From contig JACCGJ010013444.1 of NCBI GenBank assembly GCA_013407085.1, positions 1 through 64,000 on the forward strand: a stretch of DNA of 64,000 bases, given 5' to 3'. This DNA comes from Atriophallophorus winterbourni (Eukaryota > Platyhelminthes > Trematoda > Plagiorchiida > Microphallidae). Both the position numbers and the translations under genes were made by a program. The notes beneath the pieces are model-generated. The model searched no databases. It was not told the DNA's origin and saw only the letters and a list, made by a program, of their open reading frames with translations. Below, one piece after another: positions 41,758 to 51,627 of this stretch. The number at the start of each line of letters is the position of its first letter. Positions within the stretch are counted from its first letter, which is position 1.

Positions 41758-43329
41758 TCAATAACCAGGAATGCCATTATTATATAAATCATCAGGTAGA
41801 ACATTTAAATTAAGAAGATTACGAATTTTATCAACGGTAAGAAATAAAGCTAGATGTGATTTGAATTCATTTAAAGAGGAACTGAGTCTTATATATTTTG
41901 GAAGAAGATTCCACAGTTTAGCATATTTAGTCAAGAAGAAATTGTTCCTTACTTTAGTACGAAACCTTGGTAACTTAATAGTTTTTTCACAGTTTCTCAA
42001 GCTATATTTAGAATCATGCCGTATATGAATATTCGAACGTATTTCCATATTATCCGTTGACAGTATTTTAAAAAATAAGATGAGGTTATGCTTAAGTCTG
42101 CGAAACCATAGAGGATCGAGCTTCAGTTGTATACATCTTTCTCTATAGGATTGTCTGGAGGTATATCCGATTATTGATTTTGAGAAAGAACGTTGTATCT
42201 TTTCTAAAACTATGCTATCGGTTTTATTTATATTAGTATATATTATGTTACAATAGTCAAAGATAGGAATGGTGAATAATTTATACATTTCTAGTTTACA
42301 ATGAGGCTGAATTATAGATCTGTGTATAGTATTCATACTTTGTCTGGCTTTAGTAATAAGGTGGCGTATCTGTTCGTTGAAAGTGAGTGATGAAGAATAT
42401 CGAAATCCTAAATCACGCGTGCTGTCAATCATTTGAATTGCATTATTGTTTAGAAGGATTGAGTTATTTTGTATCGTGCATCTTATAGGCATAAAATTAG
42501 ATTTTGCTGTTGAGAACGTTAGACCATTATTTTTTGCCCAATCTGCAAGTGCAGCTAAATCATTGTTTAGTCGAGCTATATAAGTTTGTACTTGATTAGC
42601 TGGGAAAGTGATGACAACTTTCATGTCATCAGCGAATAAGAACAGTTTGCTATGCGAAATGACGCTATGTATGTCATTTATATATATAAGAAATAGTAAG
42701 GGGCCTAATACGCTACCTTGAATCACCCCACTGGGAATAGGTAGGCTGCGTGATCTACGGCCATTAACTTCAACAGAGTAAGTGCGATCAGTAAGAAAAG
42801 AAGTTAACCAGGAAAGAAGATTACCTCCGATGCCATAGGATTCAAGTTTCGATAATAATATCTTATGAGGAACAGTATCAAATGCTTTAGTTATGTCTAG
42901 GAAGACAACTACAACTGCCAAACCTTCCTCTATCGATGTAGTAATATAGTCAAGGTATTCAAGCTGACATGTAATGCATGATCTTTTATTTAGGAAACCA
43001 TGTTGAGCTTTAGAGAAGAAACTTGGAGATAAGTGATTTAAGATAGCTTTTTTTATTATTTTTTCAAGTAATCTAGATAGTATTGCTGTGTGGTTAATTG
43101 GGCGATAATTTGATACCGTGTGCTTCGAGCCAGATTTATGTCTGGGTGTAACGACAGAGTGTTTCCATTCTAAAGGGAAGATTCCAGATTCGATTGAAGT
43201 GTTAAATAAGTTCAGTAGAAGAAGTTTGAAATCGTCACCACCCATTCTGCAAATGGCTGGTGGAATGCCTGTTATGTCTGGCTTGATACTGAACGTAGTT
43301 TGCTTGCAGACTTCTTTAATGTCATTCAA
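41758..43329 (-). CDS. Copy G reverse transcriptase, uninterrupted
   Basis: This 523-residue open frame is the best-preserved RT in the window. Motifs are SIKPDITGIPPAICRMGGDDF, SNYRPI, QHGFLNKRSC, VVFLDITKAFDTVPH, GVIQGSVLGPLLFLIYIND, active-site LFLFADDMKV, STRDLGFRYSSSLTFNEQ, FDYCNIIYTNI, FRRLKHNLILFF, TKYAKLWNLLPKYIRLSSS, and the family terminus NNGIPGY. The first in-frame ATG at 43329 is not a natural start: the polyprotein is truncated and hAT2 sits 31 bases upstream. No internal stop suggests recent insertion. Confidence 0.85.
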   Translation of the reverse strand: MNDIKEVCKQTTFSIKPDITGIPPAICRMGGDDFKLLLLNLFNTSIESGIFPLEWKHSVVTPRHKSGSKHTVSNYRPINHTAILSRLLEKIIKKAILNHLSPSFFSKAQHGFLNKRSCITCQLEYLDYITTSIEEGLAVVVVFLDITKAFDTVPHKILLSKLESYGIGGNLLSWLTSFLTDRTYSVEVNGRRSRSLPIPSGVIQGSVLGPLLFLIYINDIHSVISHSKLFLFADDMKVVITFPANQVQTYIARLNNDLAALADWAKNNGLTFSTAKSNFMPIRCTIQNNSILLNNNAIQMIDSTRDLGFRYSSSLTFNEQIRHLITKARQSMNTIHRSIIQPHCKLEMYKLFTIPIFDYCNIIYTNINKTDSIVLEKIQRSFSKSIIGYTSRQSYRERCIQLKLDPLWFRRLKHNLILFFKILSTDNMEIRSNIHIRHDSKYSLRNCEKTIKLPRFRTKVRNNFFLTKYAKLWNLLPKYIRLSSSLNEFKSHLALFLTVDKIRNLLNLNVLPDDLYNNGIPGY

Positions 43330-43352
43330 AGTTATGCATATATTATTTAATA

Positions 43353-43360
43353 CACTAGGT
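43353..43360. repeat. Left target-site duplication of hAT2
   Basis: CACTAGGT, repeated exactly at 45832-45839. The unoccupied version occurs once in copy A near 2071-2078. Confidence 0.93.
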
Positions 43361-45831
43361 CAGGGGTGCGCAACCTGCGGCCGCACGGCCGCATGCGGCC
43401 GTGAGAGGTATGATATGCGGCCGTTAGTAACGTACTTTTGCTCATGTTGACCGCTGTGTGATGCGACCTCGACCGCGTTCATCTGTATTGGGTTGCTGGG
43501 TGGTTACAGCAATGTTGTAGGCATAGCGACCACTGACTTAGGTCAAAGCCTTAAATCCTCATTGAAGATCGACTGGTGCTACATGATTTGGATTCACTTC
43601 CTCGCAGGCGGGTTCGATCGGATCTAATCCTAACTTTTACACGTGGTTTAATAATATTACCCATGAAAAGAAGGCGCACTTTGACTGATGAGAATAGGAA
43701 ATTCAACGCCGAGTGGGAAGTTGATTACTTCGTGATTGAAACTGTCGACCATTGCATGATATGCCTTATATGTGAGCAGGTTTTAAAAACAATAAAAGTG
43801 GATAACGCCAGACAGCATTATCGTCGACATGAGAGCCACGCTTACGCTAAGATGGACAGTGAGTCAAGAAAAAATTGCGTTGAGAACTTGAAGAAGAAAT
43901 TGGAGCAGAGAAAAAACACGTTTCAGACATTTTTAAATAGAACGAATGTGCTAGTTGAAGCCTCGTACAAGGTGGCTCATATTCTCGGCACTGCAGGAAA
44001 ATCATATTCGGACGGTGAACTTGTGAAAAAGTGTCTCGTGGAAGCTGTCAAATGCATTCATCCTGATAAAGAAAGTGATTTTGCTGCCATTCCACTCTCA
44101 CGTGATACAATTCAGCGCCGGCAATGTACTATCGCTAAGCAATTAAAGCAGTCTCTAATGACGAAGGTAAGCCGCTCAAAAACTCTTTTTTCACTGGCTG
44201 TTGATGAATCAAATGACATATGTGATTCAGCACAGCTGCTTATTTTCATTCGAAGCCTGTCGCCAGAATTTGAGATACATGAGGACTTTTTTCCATGGAG
44301 TCATTGCATGGCAATACACAAGGGGAGGACATATTTAAAGCTGTAAAGAAGTCCTGCTTGGACTCAGATCTGAACATGACTTGCCTGAGAGGTATTTGTA
44401 CTGATGGTGCCCCTGTCATGTTGGGTCGAAAACAAGGATTTGTCGCGCGTTTAATTGAGTATGTGATTGAGGAGTACAATAATAAACATGTGACCAGCCT
44501 ACACTGTATAATTCATCAAGAAGCACTCTGCTCTAAAGCGACTGATTTCGGCGAAACAATGAACCAAGTCAAGCAAATAATCATATACATCCGAAGCAAT
44601 GCCCTACGACACCGGCAGTTTCGTACCATACTCTATGACAGTGAAGTGTCTTTTGAAGATGTTTTGTACCATGCCCCAGTTCGATGGCTATCGCAAGGCG
44701 AAACAGCATGTCGTGTGTTGAATCTGCGACGAGAAATTTCGACGTTCTATGCAACAAAGAATAAGCAGTGTCCTTTGGACGATTCCAACTTCCTGGTTAC
44801 TTTAGCTTTTCTCGTTGATGTTCTCTCTTATATCAATGGTTTGAACCAATACTTGCAAGGCAAGAACTTGAACGTCTGCCAAATGTATCGCAAAGTTCAA
44901 GATTTCACGGACAAGTGTCGTCTACTCCAGAGGCACATCATGCAAAAACAATACTTTCATTTCTCTCAGCTATCTGCTCTTATTGAACAGCAAGGCATTG
45001 ATCAGAATAATATCCCCACAACAACATTTGCTGCCGTTTTCGACTCCATTTTGAAGCAATTCGACGATCGGTTCGAAGAATTCCATGGAATTAAAAAACA
45101 ACTGCAATTGGTTTCAGCTCCTCATACTGTCGAAATTGAGAGCGCCCCACTTGAGTTTCAAATGGAATTGCTAGAACTGAAAAATGACGACCTTCTAAAA
45201 AACAAATTTAATGAATGCACTGATCTGGTGGAGGTATGGAAGTCAGCGGTTGCATATCCCAACCTTCGTGAGTTGGCTCGAAACATCCTCGTTCTCTTCG
45301 GAAGTACTTACGTATGTGAGGCAGCATTTTCCAAAATGAAATATCTGAAAAGCAAATACCGATCACGCTTGACGGATTGCAATTTGGAATCATGCTTGCG
45401 ATTGATGCTCTCTACCTTGCCGGTCGACTTCAAGAAGTTGACAATGAGCACACAAGATCATGTCACCCACTGAAAATTGCATGAGGTTTTGAATAAAATA
45501 AATCATTTATAAGTGTTAAATCAATCATTAATAAATGTGTTGTTTTTTCGACTGCATCCTAGTCTAGTCATCTACAGTATAATGGGAATTAAAGTATATT
45601 AAAGAGAATAAAAGAATCATTACAGTCACTTTACATGGAAACAAGTAAATGTATAGTTATTGCTTCACCGCTGGATTCATGTGATTTCATTGTTAGGAAA
45701 TACAATTTAATGTAAAATCGAGTGTTACCACACTTGCAGACTTTTAGAATCAGGACGAAATATGTGCGGCCGTAGTCTCTGTGGAAAGAAAGGGGTTGTG
45801 GCCTGTTGGATAGAAAGTTTGCGCACCCCTG
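43361..45831 (+). mobile_element. hAT2: 2471-bp hAT transposon inside LINE copy G
   Basis: The terminal inverted repeats begin CAGGGGTGCGCAA at both ends (43361-43373, and reverse complement at 45819-45831), typical of Charlie/ZBED-type hATs. Identical 8-base duplications (CACTAGGT) flank it, and the empty site is present in copy A. A single transposase frame lies on the plus strand with one frameshift. Left subterminal sequence is rich in GCGGCCG; the right end also carries GCGGCCG. An AATAAAATAAA polyadenylation-like motif follows the stop near 45490. Confidence 0.93.
43663..45473 (+). pseudogene. hAT2 transposase (ZBED5/SCAND3-like), one frameshift
   Basis: The first frame (43663-44346) starts MKRRRTLTDENRKFN and has a BED-type zinc finger (C34-x2-C37 ... 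H52, H56/H59, in CLICEQVL and HYRRHESH). The linker LSRDTIQRR follows, then SLAVDESNDICDSAQL with the first catalytic aspartate. The second frame (from about 44295) continues GNTQGEDIFKAVKK, GICTDGAPVMLG with the second aspartate, LHCIIHQEALCSKA, VRWLSQGETACRVLNLR, then the dimerisation region YPNLRELARNILVLFGSTYVCEAAFSKMKYLKSKYRSRL. The join is one base out of frame at a run of six T at 44287-44292. Total would be about 600 residues, the normal length. A homopolymer sequencing error cannot be excluded. Confidence 0.88.
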
Positions 45832-45839
45832 CACTAGGT
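45832..45839. repeat. Right target-site duplication of hAT2
   Basis: CACTAGGT, identical to 43353-43360. Confidence 0.93.
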
Positions 45840-46313
45840 GAACGAAATGTTCTAGTCATATCTGTATAGATGGAAGTATTGTTAGTAGTATTGTAATATT
45901 TAAGAAATTCTTCGCAGATTGTAATAGGGTCTGTAATTCTTATTTCTGCCGAATTATAAGTTCGATCTTGAATAATAAAATCTACTTTGTTGGTTGAGTT
46001 TACGGATCGTGATTTAAATAACCTGCTGAGTGATTTTAGTCTATCACAACTGTTCAGTGCTCTATTTTCTGATGCAATCAATGTGTTGTCTAGAATGAGT
46101 TTGTGGTCACTCAATAGTTTATAAGAACGTAAACGAGCAAAGATGTCGTTATTGTTAATTGCAAATTAAGACCATTCTTTTATTTTCTTTTCCATTTTCT
46201 CGAGCCTAGTTCGTTTTATGCGTTTTCTAGAATTGCTAGCTTTATCGATTAAACTTATAATTTTCGAATGGAATGTCGAGGATATAGTTGGAAAATCATG
46301 TGAAAGAAAGAAA
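45840..46313 (-). pseudogene. Copy G EN-RT linker, separated from its RT by hAT2
   Basis: The open part (46114 to 45840) reads MSDHKLILDNTLIASENRALN, FIIQDRTYNSAEIRITDPITICEEFLKYYNTT and MTRTFRSPS. It joins in sense with the text at 43352 across hAT2. Upstream (46313-46115) it corresponds to FLSHDFPTIS to the basic KMEKK linker, with a stop near 46165. It matches 2102-2560 of copy A closely. Confidence 0.8.
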
Positions 46314-46963
46314 TCTACTACCAGATATGCTAGACACCCCAAACTGGGTAAAGCTCATAATTTAGAAAAACGCATTGCTTATTTTGACATCATATGCTCG
46401 TTTTAAGCATGACATCTCTTCTCTTTTGCACGCGTATGAACTGGCTGACACACTAGTACAAATTGTGAACCATAAACTGATTTCTGATGGGTAAACAGCC
46501 CTCAAATCCAGCAAAGAACAGAAAGCATCATTCAAATTAATGAACGCTAGGGCATCGGAAAATTCAGATAAGATAAAAAATATCGTTAAAAAAGATCAAC
46601 ATGGTAATAATTGCACAGTAGTAACTGTACCTTTTGCTGTTTGCGAAGAATTTCTTTTATTTTTCAATGCTCCATATAATAACAACTCTTATCCAGGGGT
46701 AATCATACACCCTCCAAAAAATACGTTAGACACAATTACAATTAACCTTTCTAACATACGTAAAGATTGTAATCAAGTAACAATCTCCTACAAACCTGAT
46801 GAAACAGGTTTCGTACCAGCGATCTGCAAAATGGGATCTGAAGACTTCTTCTTATTACTACTCAATCTCTTCAATACGTCTATTAAATCAGGAACTTTTC
46901 CCTTGGAATGAAAACATTACGTTGTTATTCCTCGAATTAGGTCCGGATCACTACAAAACGTTA
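46314..46963 (+). pseudogene. Copy F EN-RT linker and RT start
   Basis: The open piece 46540-46911 reads IKNIVKKDQHGNN, VPFAVCEEFLLFF, TISYKPDETGFVPAICKMGSEDFFLLLLNLFNTSIKSGTFPLE, then a stop where tryptophan is expected. A shifted VVIPRIRSGSLQNVTNY ends exactly at the RT NYRPI motif, which is completed at 48448 beyond fragment H. This exact continuation demonstrates the insertion. Confidence 0.78.
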
Positions 46964-48447
46964 CCAATTATAATAATACTATATTCTTGGTAAACCAAGG
47001 CATGCAAAACATGATCAGGTTATCAATGTGTACAAAATAAATAAATTGTAAAAATGACCTTATCAAGCAAAATTTTTGAATATTTTTTCGTTCATAAAGG
47101 ATGGTAAATTTACAATGGTAAGAAAGTTAATTTTTTCGCGCAATGTCACACAGTAATAAAGATTCATCTAGATTTCATCAAATTAAGCAAATGAAGAGAA
47201 TCCGATTGATTCTGGAGCAGAGATTGAAAAAAAGAAAATAAAAGAAAAAATTTATAAAAGAAATGGTGCGCATAAAGATTTAATTGTCACAGTAAAAATA
47301 AATTTATGAAATAATTAAATTCTTTTATAAATATATAAATTGACTGCTTCGGAATGCTCGTGGATGTGATTGAAGAAACGTATATAAAAAACCGAAGTTG
47401 AATTGAAAAAATTAGAAAATGGGGGGATGAGGAGAGATTGTGGTTTAAATTGCATGAGGTTTGGGCCGGTTGTACGATCCAGAAAGTCGAGGAATTGTCG
47501 TAAATAGGGAAACCAAAACTGTTCGCCAGTAGGGCTTTCGGTCCATATAGAAGAATCAGTCGTATGCGGAGGGAGCAAGGGCCAGTATCGGAGTTGGTTT
47601 GGAAGTCGGAGACGCTGGAACACAATTCAAGATATTCTCTTTTACCATCATAGTGAGAGGTTATCAAAGAGAAATAGTAAATCGATTCTAAACGATAAAA
47701 AAGATCAAAAAACATTTTTTTGCATTTTTGGCGTTTTTTTCATTTTTGTTTTTTTAGTAAATTTATTATGGTAAACCATATTTTCATACATAAATGGGTT
47801 AAATATAAGCAGATCACGGTTGAGGATATGGTCATATGGTAAAAATGATTATAATACGCACGGTTACGATGAAGATGTGTAGCAATGTGACATGCCTAGA
47901 CCTTAGGTAACCTGACACTACAGCAGCGTTATAAATAGATAATCATAAAAATTATTGTTTTAGATGTTACAATTTTTAATTAATTTAAGAATGACTATGT
48001 TTAAAACAAGAGGTGGGTGAAATAAGCCTATTGAAGTGGAAGCACAAGCCTGATCCAGGCAAAGTGCCGCACAGTCATAGACTGCATGTGGGCTGCGATA
48101 CTGTCAGGTTGCTCAGGCCTAGACAGATACAATAGAGATACAATAAGTATAGATACATATACTACGAGTCCCAGGTTTTGATGCAACATATATAGACCTT
48201 AGGTAACCTGACAATCAATAATACAATGTATTTTGTACATTGTGAATTGTTCTATGCGTGTGCTAATGTACAAAATACTTACAATTCTTTCAATAACCAG
48301 GAATACCGTGACAAAATATATTGTCTATAGAAGTGTTTATTTTAAGAATTTCGCATAGCGATGAAACAGTAAGAGATTCTACGAGTGCTTCAAATTCACC
48401 TGTAGAAGTGCACATACGAAAATGGAGTGAAAGAGAATTGCAAAGAT
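46964..48447 (-). mobile_element. LINE fragment H (family I-b 3' end) inserted in copy F
   Basis: Minus strand. ATT-type tail and CTTGG-TAAA-CCAAG stem-loop (46964-46998), 3' UTR with a palindrome at 47638-47658, three-hairpin module at 48047-48124, and the very end of the RT (48445-48290: MCTSTGEFEALVESLTV, GIPGY-like). 5'-truncated. It splits copy F within VTNY|RPINN, with AATTAT on both sides as a likely target duplication. Confidence 0.82.
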
Positions 48448-49813
48448 GTGCAAACCTAATTATCGACCCATTAATAACACACTACTTCTAGCTAGAATAT
48501 TTGAGAAGCTTGTCAGACAGGCCACCCTAGCATACTTGACATCAAACTATTTCATATCAAACCAGCACGGATTTCTCAACAGAAAATCTTGCGTCACTTT
48601 TCAACTAGAATTTTTAAATTACGTGACACAATCACTAGATTCAAACCTTGGAGTCATAGTTGTATTCATTGATATTATGAAAGCCTTTGACAGGGTCCCG
48701 CATAATTCACTATTGCAAAATTATCTGCTGTAGGTATTACTGGAAACCTATTTTCGTGGTTCAAATCTTTTCCCACTGGTCGCACCTTTTCGGTAGATAT
48801 AAATGGCTACCGTTCAAGAACTTTGCCAATTCCAAGCGGAGTCATACAAGGAAGCGTTCTAGGTTCACTACTATTTTTGATATTTATCAACGATATACTA
48901 TATGTCATAACACACTGTAAGATCTTTTTGTTTGCAGATGATATTAAAGTCGCCAAAGCCTTTTCATCTAACCAGACTAATGACTTTATATCAAAATTGA
49001 ACTAAGACCTGGATGCTCTACTTCAATGGAGTATTCGAAACGGTCTCGAGTTCTCCACCAATAAATCTACTTTCATAAATTTCAACTGTATCATAGCAAA
49101 AGATTTGATCATCCTAAATAATACACCACTACAACCAGCACAATTTGTACGTGATTTAGGTTATCGATATTCTGAATCACTTACATTTCATAAACAAATT
49201 TGCTACTTGATATCTAAAACAAAAAAGAATATAGGTTTACTTCATAGATTCATCTCTCTGCCTCAGTGCAAGCTGGAATTTTACAAGGTACATACACTAC
49301 CTTTATTGGCTTTCTGCAATAATATATCTAGAAACATTACTCGGTCTGATAGTTATGCTTTAGAAGGCATCCAACGTTCTTTCACACGATCCATTACCAC
49401 CAGTTCGGATAAGCATTCATATAAGGAAAGATGTCAGATCCTAGGATTGGAACCATTATGGTTTCGAAGAATGAAACAAAATTTTATACTCTTTGACAGA
49501 ATATTGAAAAAATATGATCGACATTGATTTACAATTAGATTTCAAAAACTCTGAAGTATATAATCTTCGACACAAAGACAAAATATGTTTACCGAAAATC
49601 CACAATCGTGTACGAAAAGATTTCTTTATTTATAAAAATTCTCGTTTATGGAATTTACTTCCCAATAATATAAGATTGAGCTCTTCACAAACTGAATTTA
49701 AAAAGCAACTCAACTCCTTTTTATCTCCGGAATATTTAAATAAGCTATTTATTATTAATACAACCATAGATGATTTATACTTATACGGCATAAAAGGCTT
49801 TCAATATTTTTAG
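48448..49813 (+). pseudogene. Copy F reverse transcriptase
   Basis: Pieces in order: NYRPINNTLLLARIFEKLV, QHGFLNRKSC, VVFIDIMKAFDRVPH (48446-48733). A shift follows, then PIPSGVIQGSVLGSLLFLIFINDIL and active-site FLFADDIKV (48823-49005). A stop follows, then ARFVRDLGYRYSESLTF-like, FCNNISRNITR, LGLEPLWFRRMKQNFILF (49105-49527), and the last frame ending NNIRLSSSQTEFKKQL, LYGIKGF (to 49813). The domain is complete but has at least four breaks. Confidence 0.8.
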
Positions 49814-49905
49814 TTACAAAAAATTTTAAAATGACATATAACTTTCTTCTTGAGAATTTACTTTGCAGAATTGTTGAAATTCAACAAAATACAATCTCAC
49901 GATTC

Positions 49906-50680
49906 TTGAAATGGCGATACCACTCATATCTCCGTTACCCGATGAAGTGAACTCCCTATACGCTTATCTGCGTTTGAAGTTGCATTTAGAGGATACTGCC
50001 AGAAAGGTCGGTTCTGCCAGCCGCATGTGGTGGGCATTGAGACGATCCTTCTTAGAGATAAATCCCAAAGTTTTTCAAGTTCTGTATAGCTCTCACGTCA
50101 GACCAATATTAGAATTTGGGCTTCCCGTGAACTATCCGTTAACCAAAGGGGAGAAGGATCGTCTGGAGAAAGTCCAAAGGAGGGCTACCAAGTGCGTGAG
50201 GGGTATGTTTCGTATTCCCTATGACGACCGATTGCGGGAACTCAAACTTTTCCCACTGGAATATCGAAGAATGCGATATGATTTGCTGGTCACGCGGAGA
50301 ATCCTGCTTGGATATTACGGAACGGAACTTCAACAATTCTTTTCGGTATCCACGGACTCCAGAACTAGAGGTCATTCGCTGAAGTTGCAGAAGCGCCGAA
50401 CGGAACACCTGAAGCCATCGTTTACTCTGTCGACCAGAGTGGTCAATATTTGGAATGCACTCTCCGCTGATGCAATTGGGGCAGTCACCGAAGAGCAGTT
50501 TAAACGCATATTGGACGGTGAACTTCCCGCTATCCTGCGCGATTCGCCTACTCTTTCAGCTCAGTAACTCCTCGTGAGGAATCTACGCTGAGATAGCAGA
50601 GACCCGGGAGGTGAAGCGGCTTTCACGGACTGTAGTCCTCCTGCCGTCTATTCAGAAGAAGAAGAAGAAGAAGAATACAT
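49906..50680 (+). mobile_element. Element III copy, 5'-truncated, in copy F 3' UTR
   Basis: Plus strand. It contains the RT C-terminal region and a short 3' UTR with a (GAA)n tail at 50655-50678, the same tail type as element III at 5311. The copy F 3' UTR continues directly after the tail. Confidence 0.82.
49911..50567 (+). CDS. Element III RT C-terminal region, open but truncated
   Basis: About 218 residues without a stop: ARKVGSASRMWWALRRSFLEINPKVFQVLYSSHVRPILEFGLPVNYP, LEKVQRRATKCVRGMFRIPYDDRL, LFPLEYRRMRYDLLVTRRIL, TRGHSLKLQKRR, NIWNALSADAIGAVTEEQFKRILD. These are the post-palm blocks of a CR1-type RT; the catalytic palm itself is missing. The first few residues come from the junction. 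Compared with 5700-6300 it shows what the undamaged C-terminus looks like. No native start. Confidence 0.8.
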   Translation: MAIPLISPLPDEVNSLYAYLRLKLHLEDTARKVGSASRMWWALRRSFLEINPKVFQVLYSSHVRPILEFGLPVNYPLTKGEKDRLEKVQRRATKCVRGMFRIPYDDRLRELKLFPLEYRRMRYDLLVTRRILLGYYGTELQQFFSVSTDSRTRGHSLKLQKRRTEHLKPSFTLSTRVVNIWNALSADAIGAVTEEQFKRILDGELPAILRDSPTLSAQ

Positions 50681-51010
50681 GAATAAACATTGCGATTCTG
50701 ACCTACCCAAACTGTAATTAACCCATTTCAAACAATTACTGTTGTATTCGTCAAAAACATGAACTTTTATCATTCAGTTTTCCTATATACTATCAACTCA
50801 ATTGTTTGAACAAGCTACCATCTGCAGAAATGTTAACCAACTATTTTTACGGTTGTTAACAACAACAAAATATGTATTTATGTTCGACCTTAACATTTGT
50901 ATAATTACCGTTTTATTCATGAAAACAAATGATAATGCATGGCATGACTTGGTGTATCCAAGAATATACAATATTATTAGCATTATTATTATTATTAATA
51001 TTATTATTAT
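50681..51010 (+). repeat. Copy F 3' end with stem-loop and ATT tail
   Basis: The rest of the copy F 3' UTR ends in GGCATGACTTGG-TGTAT-CCAAG and then ATT repeats (50970-51010). This is the plus-strand version of the 3' structure seen at 5-20, 6316, 17215, 32697, 41246 and 46985. Confidence 0.78.
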
Positions 51011-51627
51011 TAAATTATTCACCATTCCTCTTCTAGACTATTGTAGCATAATATATAGTAATATGAATAAATCTAATTGCATAGTATTAAAAAACATGTA
51101 ACGTTCTTTTTCGAAATCCATCATCAGTCAAAACAACGAAAAATCTTACAGAGAAAAATGTATACAACAAAACCTTGATCCGTTATGTCTCCGCTACTCA
51201 AGCATAATCTCATCCTTATCTATATAAAATTGTCATCGGATAATATATAGATAATTTCGAATTTCCATAAACGGCATAATTTTATGTATAGCTTGAGAAA
51301 CAGTACAAATACTGTTGCATTTCCAAGGCTTAGTATTAAGGTGAGGAACAGTTTCTACTTGACTAAATATGCTAAACTATGAAATCTTCTTCCAAAATAT
51401 ATATGAATCAGCTCCTCTTTACACGAATTCAAATCGCATCTGATACCATTTCTTATCATATAAAATTACACGATCTTCTAAACCTAGATTTTCTACCGTT
51501 CATATATTAAAGGCATACCTGAATAATGATAATAAATTTAATATATTAGGTTCCGAAAGAACACACTGTCGCTTTCGAGTATTTACTTCGGAGCATATAT
51601 TTTCAAACTGCATCCAAATAAAAATGG
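51011..51627 (+). mobile_element. LINE-derived unit E, right part
   Basis: This resumes the unit E text after copy F: KLFTIPLLDYCSIIYSNMNKSN, then decayed RT end and a terminal block ending CATCCAAATAAAAATGG near 51627. It is uninterrupted where unit D carries its 32649-33925 insert, so it gives the empty site. Confidence 0.72.

Larger units (their letters stand above)
41217..46313 (-). mobile_element. LINE copy G (family I), 5'-truncated, carrying hAT2
   Basis: A minus-strand copy whose 3' end starts with AAAT/AAATA repeats and the CTTGG-AAGT-CCAAG stem-loop (41217-41260). Its 3' UTR (41261-41757) is nearly identical to 1-561. The RT (43329-41758) is uninterrupted, and the linker/EN remainder is at 45840-46313. 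It is cut at 46313 inside the endonuclease C-terminal part (FLSHDFPTIS), so it is 5'-truncated. hAT2 lies between 43361 and 45831. It interrupts copy F between 41216 and 46314. Confidence 0.85.
34437..51010 (+). mobile_element. LINE copy F (family I-related), host of four nested insertions
   Basis: A plus-strand LINE reading in order: 5' UTR (34437-34593), ORF1-like region (34594-35653), BEL/Pao insert, EN (40338-41216), copy G insert, linker and RT start (46314-46963), fragment H insert, RT (48448-49813), 3' UTR (49814-49905), element III insert, then the 3' end (50681-51010) with a CTTGG/CCAAG stem-loop near 50949-50962 and a long ATT tail. With the inserts removed it would be about 5 kb, a full-length element. 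It sits inside unit E, whose halves flank it. All parts carry stops or shifts. Confidence 0.78.
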
